Shown piece by piece: positions 26,675 through 35,436 of a DNA stretch of 36,859 nt; positions within the stretch are counted from its first letter, which is position 1, and each line of letters begins with the position of its first letter. Source of the stretch: an uncultured Pelagibacteraceae bacterium (lineage in GTDB: Bacteria > Pseudomonadota > Alphaproteobacteria > Pelagibacterales > Pelagibacteraceae); contig CACNAY010000007.1 of the NCBI GenBank assembly GCA_902618555.1, positions 1-36,859 on the forward strand. The letters run 5' to 3'. A model generated the notes under the pieces. It was given only the letters and a program-made list of their open reading frames with translations. It was not told where the DNA came from and made no database searches. A program made the translations under genes and the position numbers.

Positions 26675-27401
26675 GTTATTAGTTTTTTTATTTTTTTTAA
26701 CTTCTTGTAATACTAATTATACAAAATTAGATAATAGAAAACCTTATAACTCAAAAGGTTTTGCTTATATTTATAATCAGAAAGATCTAGAAAGTGGTAT
26801 TATTAGAGGAAGAATGAACAACGATTTATTTGAAATTTCTCACTCAAAACTAAAAAACGGTACAATGATAAAACTAATTAATCCTGAAACAAAAGATACG
26901 ATTGTTTTAAAAAATACTAATAAAATAAAGTTTCCAGATTTCTATAAGATTGTAATTACAAATGCAGTTGCTAACAAATTAAATATAAGCAAAGAATTAC
27001 CTTTGATTGAAATATTGGAAATTAGAAAAAATAAATCATTTGTTGCAGAGAAAGCAAAAATATTTCAAGAAGAAAAAAAAATTCCTTCCAATGCTCCTGT
27101 CACTTCTGTTAAAATTGATAATATTTCAAAAAAAAAATCTTTTAAGAAGAAAAATAAAAATACTGAAATTTATATTTTGATTGGTTCTTTCTACTCTGAA
27201 AGTTCAGCTAATTTTTTGAAAAGTAGAATCATTAAAGAAATTAATGATATTGATAGAAAAAAATTAAAAATAAAAAGAAAAAAAACTAATGAAATTCAAG
27301 TAATATTAGGACCTTATATATCTGTTAATTTATTAAAAAATGACTACATTAAGATTAAAAAAATTGGTTTTGAAGAAATGGATATATTTATTGATGGGTA
27401 A
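26664..27401 (+). CDS. RlpA-like lipoprotein with C-terminal SPOR domain
   Basis: A 245-aa envelope lipoprotein. The signal peptide MRFKLLVFLFFLTSC has a lipobox with Cys15. Residues of about 25-115 resemble a double-psi beta-barrel of the RlpA type (EISHSKLKNGTMIKLINP and YKIVITNAVANKL). The loop that reads NDRGP in active RlpA here reads NTNKIKFP, so the catalytic Asp appears to be lost. A Lys-rich linker leads to a SPOR domain (about 165-245, IYILIGSFYSESSANFLKSR and VILGPY), which binds denuded septal glycan. The gene order mltB-rlpA-dacC-tmk is common in Alphaproteobacteria and supports the RlpA assignment. Translation is probably coupled to both neighbours. Confidence 0.75.
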   Translation: MRFKLLVFLFFLTSCNTNYTKLDNRKPYNSKGFAYIYNQKDLESGIIRGRMNNDLFEISHSKLKNGTMIKLINPETKDTIVLKNTNKIKFPDFYKIVITNAVANKLNISKELPLIEILEIRKNKSFVAEKAKIFQEEKKIPSNAPVTSVKIDNISKKKSFKKKNKNTEIYILIGSFYSESSANFLKSRIIKEINDIDRKKLKIKRKKTNEIQVILGPYISVNLLKNDYIKIKKIGFEEMDIFIDG

Positions 27402-28542
27402 AATTGTAATTTTTCTATTTTTTATATTTTCATTGCAGATTAAAATTTTTGCAAATCCCAATATAAATGCAAGAACAGGTATTCTTGTAGATTATCATTC
27501 AGATGAAGTTTTATACGAGTTAGATCCTGACTCTCAAATTTATCCGGCTTCGATGACTAAAATAATGACTTCTATAATAGCTTTTGATTTACTTAAAAAA
27601 AATCAACTTTCTCTTGATGATAAATTTGTTATATCAGAAAATGCTTGGCGTCTCTCACAAGCTGGTTATTCTTCGATGTTTATTATGATTAACGATCAAG
27701 TGTCAGTTGAAAATTTATTAAAAGGAATAATAATCGCCTCGGGTAATGATGCCTGTGTTGCTTTAGCAGAGGGAATAGCAGGTTCAGAAGAGAATTTTGC
27801 TGAAATGATGAATGAAAAAGCAATTGAAATAGGTATGACATCAACTAATTTTACTAATTCTTCAGGTATAAATGACCCAGACAATGTTTCAACCGTAAGA
27901 GACATTGCAATAATGTCTAAGCATTTAATACAAAATTATCCAAATTATTATGAATTATTTAAAGAAAAAACATTTACTTGGGATAGGACAGGGGGTGAAC
28001 CAATTAAGCAAGGAAATAGAAACCCTTTACTTTATAAAAATGTAGGAGTAGACGGCGTCAAAACTGGATATTTAGCAGTTGAAAAATATTCTTTAGCAAG
28101 CACAATGAAAAAAAACGACAGAAGAATTATCGCTGTTGCGTCGGGATTTCAAAATAAGAAACTGAGAAGTTCAGAGTCATTAAAATTATTAAATTGGGGT
28201 TTCAGAAATACAAACACATTTGAAATTTCAAAAAAGGATAACACAGTTTTTGAATTAGATTCTTGGTTAGGTAAAACTAATAAAATTGAAGCAGTTTCAA
28301 ATGATGATTTTTATTTAACAATAAACAAAAAAGATATTCGAAACCTTAACATTTTCCTGAAATACGAAGGGCCAATTAAAGCTCCAATTACTAAAGGAGA
28401 GAAAATAGCAGATTTAGTAGTTAAAAACAAAGAAGATATAATTAAAACCATACCTTTATACGCTAAAGAAGATTTAAAAAAAGTTAATTTTTTTAAAAGT
28501 TTAATTACCTCTATCAATTATTTGATCTGGGGTGATGTATAA
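27394..28542 (+). CDS. dacC: D-alanyl-D-alanine carboxypeptidase (PBP5/6 family)
   Basis: A low-molecular-mass penicillin-binding protein that trims the terminal D-Ala of the stem peptide; 382 aa. I choose ATG 27394, which gives a signal peptide (MGKIVIFLFFIFSLQIKIFA) and an 8-base overlap with the previous gene. The serine-peptidase triad is intact: SMTK at 53-56, SGND, and KTG in DGVKTGYLAVE. The final residues SLITSINYLIWGD could form the amphipathic membrane anchor typical of this class. The exact paralogue name (dacA, dacC or dacF) is uncertain. Confidence 0.9.
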   Translation: MGKIVIFLFFIFSLQIKIFANPNINARTGILVDYHSDEVLYELDPDSQIYPASMTKIMTSIIAFDLLKKNQLSLDDKFVISENAWRLSQAGYSSMFIMINDQVSVENLLKGIIIASGNDACVALAEGIAGSEENFAEMMNEKAIEIGMTSTNFTNSSGINDPDNVSTVRDIAIMSKHLIQNYPNYYELFKEKTFTWDRTGGEPIKQGNRNPLLYKNVGVDGVKTGYLAVEKYSLASTMKKNDRRIIAVASGFQNKKLRSSESLKLLNWGFRNTNTFEISKKDNTVFELDSWLGKTNKIEAVSNDDFYLTINKKDIRNLNIFLKYEGPIKAPITKGEKIADLVVKNKEDIIKTIPLYAKEDLKKVNFFKSLITSINYLIWGDV

Positions 28543-29182
28543 AAAAAAACCTTTTTTTATAGTTTTCGAGGGTGTGGAAGGTTGTGGAAAATCATATCAA
28601 TCGAAAAAATTATTTAATAATTTAAAGAAAAAAAAAATAAAGGCTTTAATAACTAGAGAGCCTGGTGGGACTAAAAGTGCAGAATTAATAAGAAATTTAA
28701 TTTTAAAAGACTATTTTAGCAAATCAAATAAAGAAAAATTTGATAAATACACGGATACATTATTATACCTAGCTGCTAGGAATGAACATGTAAAAACAAA
28801 AATTAAGCCAGCGTTAGAACAAAAAAAAGTAGTTATTTGCGACAGATTTATTGACTCCACAATAGCTTATCAAGTTTATGGAAAAAAAGTTAATATAAGA
28901 TTTATTAGAAATATTCACAAATATATTTTAAATGGAATAAAACCTAGTTTAACATTTGTTCTTAAAGTTTCTTCAAAATCCTCGAGGAAAAGATTATTAA
29001 AAAGAAAAACAAAAAATAGATATGATAATTTTTCACAATCTTTTTATGATAAGGCACAAAAATCCTTTATAAGGATTGCTAAAAATAAAAAAAACTATTT
29101 TATTTTAGACTCTTCCAAAAATAATAACTATTTAGAAAAAAAAATATTTAATATAACTGCAAGATATCTCAAAATAAAATAA
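28535..29182 (+). CDS. tmk: Thymidylate kinase
   Basis: Phosphorylates dTMP to dTDP; 215 aa. P-loop GVEGCGKS (13-20), REPGGT, and DRFIDSTIAYQVYG with the DR(F/Y) motif. ATG 28535 is preferred over the GTG three bases earlier, giving the 8-base overlap ATGTATAA with dacC. It precedes holB, a common alphaproteobacterial arrangement that places dTTP supply beside the polymerase clamp loader. Confidence 0.95.
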   Translation: MYKKKPFFIVFEGVEGCGKSYQSKKLFNNLKKKKIKALITREPGGTKSAELIRNLILKDYFSKSNKEKFDKYTDTLLYLAARNEHVKTKIKPALEQKKVVICDRFIDSTIAYQVYGKKVNIRFIRNIHKYILNGIKPSLTFVLKVSSKSSRKRLLKRKTKNRYDNFSQSFYDKAQKSFIRIAKNKKNYFILDSSKNNNYLEKKIFNITARYLKIK

Positions 29183-30114
29183 TGCTATCATTAAATTTTA
29201 ATCCAAAAAAAACCACAAGACTTTTTGGTCTTGAAAATGAGTTTAATTTTTTAAAAAAAATTATTTCCCTAGATAAGATTCCAAAAACTCTTATGTTGTC
29301 AGGTAATAAAGGTGTCGGTAAATCTACAATAATTAGTCATTTAATGCACTTTTACTTCGATAGAAAAAATTACAATACAAATGAAAATTCATTTACTAAT
29401 AAAAGTGTTTTTTTAAAACAATTTTCCGAAAACTTATTCCCAAATATTTTATATTTAAATGGTTCCGACTATAGAAACGTGAAAATTGACGACATACGAA
29501 GTATAATAAATAATCTAAATAAATCTCCAATTAATAACGATAAAAGGTTTATAATTTTAGATGATATCGATAGTTTTAACACAAGTAGTTTAAATGCACT
29601 TTTAAAAATTATTGAGGATCCTGGGAAAAATAATTATTTCATTTTGATAAATAATAAATCAAATAAATTATTAGATACAATTAAATCAAGATCGATTGAA
29701 ATAAAAATAATAATAAGTAATAAAGAAAGACTAAATATTATTACATCTCTTATAAAATATTTTAACCAGGATAAAATTTTTGATGAAAACTTATTGTTAA
29801 GTTCACCAGGAAATTTTTTAAGATTTAATTATGTATTTAATAATTATAATTTAGATATTAATGAAAAATTTTTAAAAAATTTCAAAAATATTTTACAAAT
29901 TTATAAGAAGGAAAAAGATATTTTCTATAAAGATATGCTTTTATTTTTTGTTGAGTATAATTTTCAAAAATTAAAATCACGACGTATACTTAACAACAAA
30001 AAACTCATAGAAAAAAGATTAATAATTTTGCAGAATATCAACGATTTTTTTTTGTATAATTTAAATCAAAATACTTTATTAAGTAGCTTGGAAAATAATT
30101 ATTTTGATGACTAA
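29182..30114 (+). CDS. holB: DNA polymerase III subunit delta' (clamp loader)
   Basis: The stator subunit of the clamp-loader complex; 310 aa, rather diverged. The AAA+ core has LFGLENE, Walker A GNKGVGKST (41-49), FIILDDIDSFNTSSLNALLKIIEDP across Walker B, and an IKSRSI sensor segment. The protein has no cysteine at all, so the small zinc module found in E. coli delta' is absent. Position between tmk and metG supports the call. The start shares one base with the tmk stop. Confidence 0.87.
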   Translation: MLSLNFNPKKTTRLFGLENEFNFLKKIISLDKIPKTLMLSGNKGVGKSTIISHLMHFYFDRKNYNTNENSFTNKSVFLKQFSENLFPNILYLNGSDYRNVKIDDIRSIINNLNKSPINNDKRFIILDDIDSFNTSSLNALLKIIEDPGKNNYFILINNKSNKLLDTIKSRSIEIKIIISNKERLNIITSLIKYFNQDKIFDENLLLSSPGNFLRFNYVFNNYNLDINEKFLKNFKNILQIYKKEKDIFYKDMLLFFVEYNFQKLKSRRILNNKKLIEKRLIILQNINDFFLYNLNQNTLLSSLENNYFDD

Positions 30115-31648
30115 AAACTTTTATATTACAACACCAATCTATTACCCATCGGGCAAACCTCATATGGGACATGCTTACTCAAGCATAGTTGCAGATATAT
30201 TTGCAAGGTTCAAAAGAATTGAAGGTTACGATGTATTATTTTTAACTGGCACTGATGAACATGGTCAAAAAATTCAAAAAGAAGCTCAAAAAATGAGTAA
30301 AGATCCTAAAGAATTTTGTGATGAAATATCTCAAACTTTTCGATCTTTAACAGAAATATTAAATTTAACTAATGACGATTTTATAAGAACTACTGAATCT
30401 AGACATATAAAATCAGTTAATGAAATATGGAGTAGATTGATAAAGTCAGGAGATATTTATTTAGATAAATACAGCGGATGGTATTCCGTTTCAGATGAAG
30501 CTTATTATGATGAAGATGAAATCGAGGAAAAAGGTGACAAGAAATTATCAAAAAGCTCTGGTTCAGTAGTAGAATGGGTTGAGGAAGAGTCATATTTTTT
30601 TAAATTATCAGCATTTCAAAAAAGGTTACTAGACCACTATAAAAAAAATGAGAATTTTATATTACCACAATCAAGAAAGAATGAAGTAATCAGTTTTGTT
30701 GAAAAAGGTCTTAAAGATTTATCCATTAGTAGAACATCTTTTTCGTGGGGAATTCCAGTACCTCAAAATAACAATCATGTTATTTATGTTTGGTTAGATG
30801 CGTTAACAAATTACTTAAGTGCACTAAATTTTCCAAATACTGAAGACAAAAAATATAAAGCTTTTTGGCCAGCTGACGTTCATATTATTGGAAAAGATAT
30901 TTTAAGATTTCATGCAATATATTGGCCAGCTTTTTTGATCGCAGCAAATTTGCCATTACCCAAAAGAATATTTGGACATGGGTGGATACTTTCAGATGAT
31001 AAGAAAATGTCTAAGTCACTTGGCAATATTTTAGATCCAATTGAAATTATTAAAAATTATGGAATTGATCAACTCAGATATTATTTAATAAAAGAGGTCT
31101 CTTTGGGAAATGATGGAAGTATTTCAATGGAAAATCTTAAAAATTGTATAAACAATGATTTAGCCAATAATTATGGCAATCTATGTCAAAGAGTTTTTTC
31201 CTTCATAAAAAAAAATTGTAATAACAGAATACCAAAAAAAAATAAACTAAATGAAAATGATATTAAATTAATCGAAAATATTAAAAGTAATCTTCCTAAA
31301 CTCATTGATTGCATAAACAATCAAAATCTTAATGAATATATTAAAATGGTAGTAAATTTTTCTTTCGAAGCGAACAAATATTTTAATGACTCAGAACCAT
31401 GGGCTTTAAAAACTAAAGATCCCAAAAGAATGAATGCAATTCTTTATACAATTTCTGAACAAATAAAAAATATTTCTATTCTTTTAAACCCAATTATACC
31501 GGTTTCTACTAAAAAAGTTTTAAATACAATTAATTTATCTGATAAGGATATTTCAATAAAAAATATTAAAAAAGATGAAATTTTTGACTATAATTTAGAG
31601 TTAAAAAATTTAGAAATTTTATTTAAAAAAATTGAAAATGATAATTGA
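30107..31648 (+). CDS. metG: Methionyl-tRNA synthetase
   Basis: A class I synthetase; 513 aa from ATG 30107 (a TTG one codon earlier is less likely). The HIGH-type motif HMGH is at 19-22 and KMSKS at 300-304. The connective region (about 120-165) has no zinc-knuckle cysteines and reads SGSVVEWVEEESYFFKLS, the short zinc-free type. There is no C-terminal tRNA-binding EMAP domain. It overlaps holB by 8 bases (ATGACTAA) and tatD by 11. Confidence 0.96.
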   Translation: MTKNFYITTPIYYPSGKPHMGHAYSSIVADIFARFKRIEGYDVLFLTGTDEHGQKIQKEAQKMSKDPKEFCDEISQTFRSLTEILNLTNDDFIRTTESRHIKSVNEIWSRLIKSGDIYLDKYSGWYSVSDEAYYDEDEIEEKGDKKLSKSSGSVVEWVEEESYFFKLSAFQKRLLDHYKKNENFILPQSRKNEVISFVEKGLKDLSISRTSFSWGIPVPQNNNHVIYVWLDALTNYLSALNFPNTEDKKYKAFWPADVHIIGKDILRFHAIYWPAFLIAANLPLPKRIFGHGWILSDDKKMSKSLGNILDPIEIIKNYGIDQLRYYLIKEVSLGNDGSISMENLKNCINNDLANNYGNLCQRVFSFIKKNCNNRIPKKNKLNENDIKLIENIKSNLPKLIDCINNQNLNEYIKMVVNFSFEANKYFNDSEPWALKTKDPKRMNAILYTISEQIKNISILLNPIIPVSTKKVLNTINLSDKDISIKNIKKDEIFDYNLELKNLEILFKKIENDN

Positions 31649-32414
31649 TTCACATTGCCATCTGACTTACGAACCGATGTCAAATGCTTTAAATGATACA
31701 ATAGATAGAGCAAATAAAGAAGGCATTAAATACATGCTTACTATTTCGACAGAAGATAAAAGTTTTGAACAAATACTTAAGATAGTTAATGACTTTAAAA
31801 GTGTTTACGGTACTTACGGAATTCATCCTCATGAAGCTAAGTCACATCAACATATCAAAAGTGATTATATTATAAATAAAGTTAATCAAAATAAAAAAAT
31901 TATTGGTATCGGTGAAACAGGATTAGACTTTTATTACAATCATTCTGAAAAAAAAGATCAGATCTATTCTTTTGAGGAACATATATCAGCTGCACAAGAG
32001 AAAAATCTACCGCTAATAGTTCACACGAGAGCTGCAGAAAATGAAACTTTACAAATATTAGAAAAACATTCAAAAAAAAAAGAACTTAAAATCCTTATTC
32101 ATTGCTTTACCGGGACAAGAGAGTTTGCTTTTAAATTATTAGATCTAGGAGTTTATATATCTGCTAGTGGAGTAGTTACATTCAAAAAATCTCAGGATTT
32201 AGCAAATACTTTCAAGGATATACCAAATGAAAAAATATTAGTTGAAACTGATGCTCCATATCTTGCCCCTGTGCCACTAAGAGGAAAGTCAAACGAGCCC
32301 AGTTACATAATTCATACAGTAAAGTTTTTATCTCAAATAAAAAATCTATCATTTGATGAATTTTCAAAAATTACAACTAACAATTTTTTCAATTTGTTTG
32401 GTAAATTAAATTGA
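31638..32414 (+). CDS. tatD: TatD-family metal-dependent DNase/hydrolase
   Basis: A TIM-barrel amidohydrolase-like enzyme of 258 aa. Metal ligands are visible as DSHCHL (His6, His8), GETGLDFYY with the bridging Glu, HTRAA, IHCFTG and ETDAPYLAP. Despite the name, TatD is not part of the translocase and this gene is far from tatABC. The start at ATG 31638 matches the family beginning (MIIDSHCHL). A TTG two codons upstream is the alternative. Cytoplasmic; proposed roles are DNA repair and degradation. Confidence 0.93.
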   Translation: MIIDSHCHLTYEPMSNALNDTIDRANKEGIKYMLTISTEDKSFEQILKIVNDFKSVYGTYGIHPHEAKSHQHIKSDYIINKVNQNKKIIGIGETGLDFYYNHSEKKDQIYSFEEHISAAQEKNLPLIVHTRAAENETLQILEKHSKKKELKILIHCFTGTREFAFKLLDLGVYISASGVVTFKKSQDLANTFKDIPNEKILVETDAPYLAPVPLRGKSNEPSYIIHTVKFLSQIKNLSFDEFSKITTNNFFNLFGKLN

Positions 32415-33178
32415 AAAGTAAGTTTACAATTCTAGGCTGTGGCAGTTCACTTGGATCTCCATGGATAACTAATTACAGAGGAAATCTTAAACAAAGTCCA
32501 AAAAATTTAAGGACTAGGTGCTGCGCTCATATTCAAAAAGGAAATTTGTCTGTTTGTATAGACACTTCACCAGATATAAAATCTCAATTTTTGAAAAATA
32601 AAATTAAAAATCTTGACTCGATTATTTATACTCATGAACATGCAGACCAGACAGCCGGTATATTTGAAATGAGACCGTTTTATTGGAAAAATAAATCAAA
32701 GATCCCAATTTACGGTAGTCGAAGAACGATCACAGCTTTAAAAAAATCTTACAGATTTTGCTTCTTTGAGGAGCAAGGGTATAGACCGATAATGAAAGCG
32801 AATATAATTAATGAGGTTTTTTCTATAAGAAAAAAAAATACAAAATTGGTTATCAAACCTTTTCAAGTTTCTCATGGATTGATAAAATCTACTGGGTATG
32901 TGATAGATAAAATTGCGTATATAAGTGATTGTAATAACATATCTCTGAAGAATTTAGATCATCTCAAAAATCTAAATTATCTAGTATTAGATTGTCTTAA
33001 AATCGATAAACACCCATCACACTTTAATCTAGAAGAAGCTTTAAACTTAATAAATATAATTAAACCTAAAAAAGCTATACTCACTAACCTGCATACAGAT
33101 TTAGATTATTTTGAATTAAAAAAAATATTACCAAAAAATATAATTCCAGCGTATGATGGATTAAGTTTTAGAAGCTAA
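32411..33178 (+). CDS. MBL-fold metallo-hydrolase (PhnP/RNase Z-like)
   Basis: A 255-aa metallo-beta-lactamase-fold protein starting at a TTG inside the tatD stop (TTGA). It begins KFTILGCGSSLGSPW, and the metal motif is THEHADQTAGI, where the last His of HxHxDH is Gln. Later putative ligands are in VSHGL, ISDCNN and NLHTDLDY, plus DKHPSHFNLEEAL. The tatD-MBL pair is a conserved alphaproteobacterial arrangement; I recall the same HADQ form in relatives. The substrate is unknown. The 3' end overlaps gpx by 4 bases, convergently. Confidence 0.85.
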   Translation: MKSKFTILGCGSSLGSPWITNYRGNLKQSPKNLRTRCCAHIQKGNLSVCIDTSPDIKSQFLKNKIKNLDSIIYTHEHADQTAGIFEMRPFYWKNKSKIPIYGSRRTITALKKSYRFCFFEEQGYRPIMKANIINEVFSIRKKNTKLVIKPFQVSHGLIKSTGYVIDKIAYISDCNNISLKNLDHLKNLNYLVLDCLKIDKHPSHFNLEEALNLINIIKPKKAILTNLHTDLDYFELKKILPKNIIPAYDGLSFRS

Positions 33179-33711
33179 ATCAAGTCTTCAATTACTTTAA
33201 TGAACTTATTAGAAGAAGGTTTTGTTATTGATGAGAATGTTTCTGCAACTTTTCCATCTTTTCCAATTATAATTTTATGGAAATTCCATTTCGGTATTGC
33301 ACCTATACCATAATCTTTTCTTGCCCATTTATAAAATGGATGTGAATTATTTCCTATTACACTAATCTTTTCTGTCATCGGAAATGTTATTCCAAAATTT
33401 GTTTCACAAAAGTTTTTTATTTCTTTATTGTTCCCTGGTTCTTGTCTGAAGTTATTAGTGGGGATGCCTAAAACAACTAAATTTTTACTTTTATATTCAG
33501 ACCACAATGTTTGAAGATCTTCGTATTGAGGCGTGTAACCACATCTACTCGCAACATTTACTACAACAATTACCTTCCCTTTATACTGACTTAGCTTGAT
33601 TAAGTCTCCATCTATGCCATTAAATTCGTAATCATAAGCGTTGCCATTATTCCCAGCTATTACTTTTGAAAAAAAACTAAACATAAATATAATAATGAAT
33701 ATTTTTTTCAT
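33175..33711 (-). CDS. Glutathione peroxidase family protein with signal peptide
   Basis: A thiol peroxidase of the GPx fold; 178 aa. A Sec signal peptide (residues 1-19, cut after KVIA) points to the periplasm. Catalytic Cys57 is in NVASRCGYTPQY, Gln90 in NFRQEPGN, and the Trp-Asn pair in PKWNFHK, so the peroxidatic site is complete, with cysteine in place of selenocysteine. Such enzymes often use thioredoxin rather than glutathione, so the natural reductant is uncertain. It is last in the nhaA-scaffold-gpx unit and overlaps the scaffold gene by 4 bases. Confidence 0.93.
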   Translation of the reverse strand: MKKIFIIIFMFSFFSKVIAGNNGNAYDYEFNGIDGDLIKLSQYKGKVIVVVNVASRCGYTPQYEDLQTLWSEYKSKNLVVLGIPTNNFRQEPGNNKEIKNFCETNFGITFPMTEKISVIGNNSHPFYKWARKDYGIGAIPKWNFHKIIIGKDGKVAETFSSITKPSSNKFIKVIEDLI

Positions 33712-34109
33712 AATTTTAATGCTTTTAATACTGCATCAATTGGCAAAAATATACATTTAAATCTATTAAAATTGTCGCTATTTAGTAATTTTTTGAAATC
33801 AGATAACCTTTTAGGAATTTTAATATTTTTTTTTAATGATATTTTTTTTAAGGTTATTAAATCATTTTTGATATCTTTTAATTTAACGTTTTTTATTTTT
33901 CTCGATAGAAGGCTTGCTGAAGCCTCACAATATACACAGGATATAGTTTCGTATTTCATAGAGCTTATCTTTTTTTTATCTGCTATTAATTCTAAGGTAA
34001 TTTTGTCTCCACATGTTGAATTTTTTAAAGATATCTTGTGTGAGTATTTTTTTTTAAGACCTACATTTGAAGTATTAGAAGCTAATCTAATGATATCTTT
34101 ATTGATCAT
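33708..34109 (-). CDS. IscU/NifU-N-like Fe-S cluster scaffold protein
   Basis: A 133-aa protein with the NifU_N/IscU pattern: Cys33 in STCGDKITLEL, Cys58 in SCVYCEASASLLS, and Cys119 in RFKCIFLPIDAVLKAL. Cys61 is an extra cysteine next to the second ligand. There is no LPPVK motif, so HscA-dependent release, as for canonical IscU, is unlikely. It probably belongs to the standalone scaffold group seen in Alphaproteobacteria. The client and function are unknown. It overlaps both nhaA and gpx by 4 bases. Confidence 0.78.
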   Translation of the reverse strand: MINKDIIRLASNTSNVGLKKKYSHKISLKNSTCGDKITLELIADKKKISSMKYETISCVYCEASASLLSRKIKNVKLKDIKNDLITLKKISLKKNIKIPKRLSDFKKLLNSDNFNRFKCIFLPIDAVLKALKL

Positions 34110-35278
34110 TTCTTAGAAGAAAATAGCAGTAAGAAATATCCAAAGAGTGTAGAAAGAAGCGAGCCAGTTAACACTCCAATTTTTACTCCATCCATATATT
34201 CTAAATTATTTGCAAAAGCTAAATTTCCAACAAATAAACTCATTGTAAATCCAATACCTGTTAATATTGAAACTCCATAAAGAGCTAACCAAGTAGAACC
34301 GGATGGTTTATCGGCAAATTTAAGTTTAACAGAAATATAAGAGAGTGCAAAAACACCAATTTGTTTTCCAAAAAATAGTCCTAAAACAATTCCAAGCGGC
34401 ACGGGATTTAACAAAGTAGCAAAAGTAAGTCCTTCAAGTGAAACTCCTGCATTTGCAAAAGCAAAAAGGGGCATTATTCCAAAAGCAACATAAGGTGACA
34501 ATCCATGTTCTAATTTAAGTAACATTGACTCTTTACTCTTATTTTTGTTATGTGGAATTGTTAGAGCTAAAAGAACACCTGCAATTGTAGCATGTATTCC
34601 TGATTGATGAGTAAAATCCCACAGAAAAATTCCTACAATTAAGAAAGGTATAAAACTTTTTATTTTATATTTATTAAGAGCTATTAAAACAATTAAAGAT
34701 AATAACATCAGAACTAAATATTTTGTTTCAATATTTCCAGAATAAAAAAATGCAATAATAACAATTGCCCCTAAATCATCTATAATTGCTAGAGCAGTTA
34801 AAAAAACTTTAAGCGATATTGGAACCCTTTTGCCTAATAACGATAAAACTCCTAAAGAGAAAGCAATATCTGTAGCTGAAGGTATAGCCCAACCATTTAA
34901 TGTTGTGCTGTCAGAATAATTTACAACGATATAAAATATTGCCGGCACTGCCATCCCTCCGACAGCACCAATGATAGGTAGCATAGCTTGTTTTGGATTA
35001 GATAATTCTCCCTGAATAAATTCCCGTTTTATCTCTAATGAAACAAAAAAGAAAAATATAGCCATCAGAACATCATTTATCCAATGAAGAACACTTAGTT
35101 TTAGACCAAACTCCTTAGTACCAAGTGTGATATATTTTTCTAGGGTAGAAAAATAAATTTCACTTAAACCACCATTACTAATTATAAGTGCTAGTATTGC
35201 AGCAAATAACAAAACTAACCCAGAAGCAGCTTCAAGTTTAAAAAAATATTTAAAGGGTTTTGTAATATGCTGTATCAT
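34106..35278 (-). CDS. nhaA: Na+/H+ antiporter NhaA
   Basis: An inner-membrane Na+/H+ exchanger for sodium and pH homeostasis; 390 aa with about 12 membrane helices. Hallmarks are FFFVSLEIKREF, PSATDIAFSLGVLSLLGKR (with the TD motif of the discontinuous helix) and ALAIIDDLGAIVIIAFFYSG, with the ion-binding Asp167-Asp168 pair matching E. coli Asp163-Asp164. It heads a minus-strand unit with the scaffold and peroxidase genes. Its promoter faces that of tRNA-Pro. Confidence 0.97.
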   Translation of the reverse strand: MIQHITKPFKYFFKLEAASGLVLLFAAILALIISNGGLSEIYFSTLEKYITLGTKEFGLKLSVLHWINDVLMAIFFFFVSLEIKREFIQGELSNPKQAMLPIIGAVGGMAVPAIFYIVVNYSDSTTLNGWAIPSATDIAFSLGVLSLLGKRVPISLKVFLTALAIIDDLGAIVIIAFFYSGNIETKYLVLMLLSLIVLIALNKYKIKSFIPFLIVGIFLWDFTHQSGIHATIAGVLLALTIPHNKNKSKESMLLKLEHGLSPYVAFGIMPLFAFANAGVSLEGLTFATLLNPVPLGIVLGLFFGKQIGVFALSYISVKLKFADKPSGSTWLALYGVSILTGIGFTMSLFVGNLAFANNLEYMDGVKIGVLTGSLLSTLFGYFLLLFSSKK

Positions 35279-35292
35279 TGGTATTATTTACT

Positions 35293-35320
35293 TCTATAGA
35301 GACCATCTTTCAATTGCCAA
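35293..35320 (-). promoter_or_regulatory. Promoter of nhaA
   Basis: On the minus strand TTGGCA (plus 35315-35320), a 16-base spacer and TATAGA (plus 35293-35298) form a good sigma-70-type promoter. Transcription should start near 35286, about 8 bases before the ATG. Its -35 hexamer overlaps that of the divergent tRNA-Pro promoter by five base pairs. Confidence 0.6.
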
Positions 35321-35342
35321 AATCACTTAATTAACCTATAAA
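35314..35342 (+). promoter_or_regulatory. Promoter of tRNA-Pro
   Basis: TTGCCA at 35314-35319, a 17-base spacer and TATAAA at 35337-35342. The predicted start near 35349 lies just before the tRNA. The -35 box sits in the near-palindrome AATTGCCAA at 35312-35320, shared with the nhaA promoter. Confidence 0.6.
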
Positions 35343-35351
35343 ACAGACGTT

Positions 35352-35428
<77 letters not shown>

Positions 35429-35436
35429 TTATAGAC

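Noticed and set aside
33772-34116. A 114-codon plus-strand open frame opposite the IscU-like gene
   Set aside because: Its hydrophobic, Phe-rich translation is what antisense of Lys-rich codons gives. The minus-strand frame has conserved cysteine motifs.
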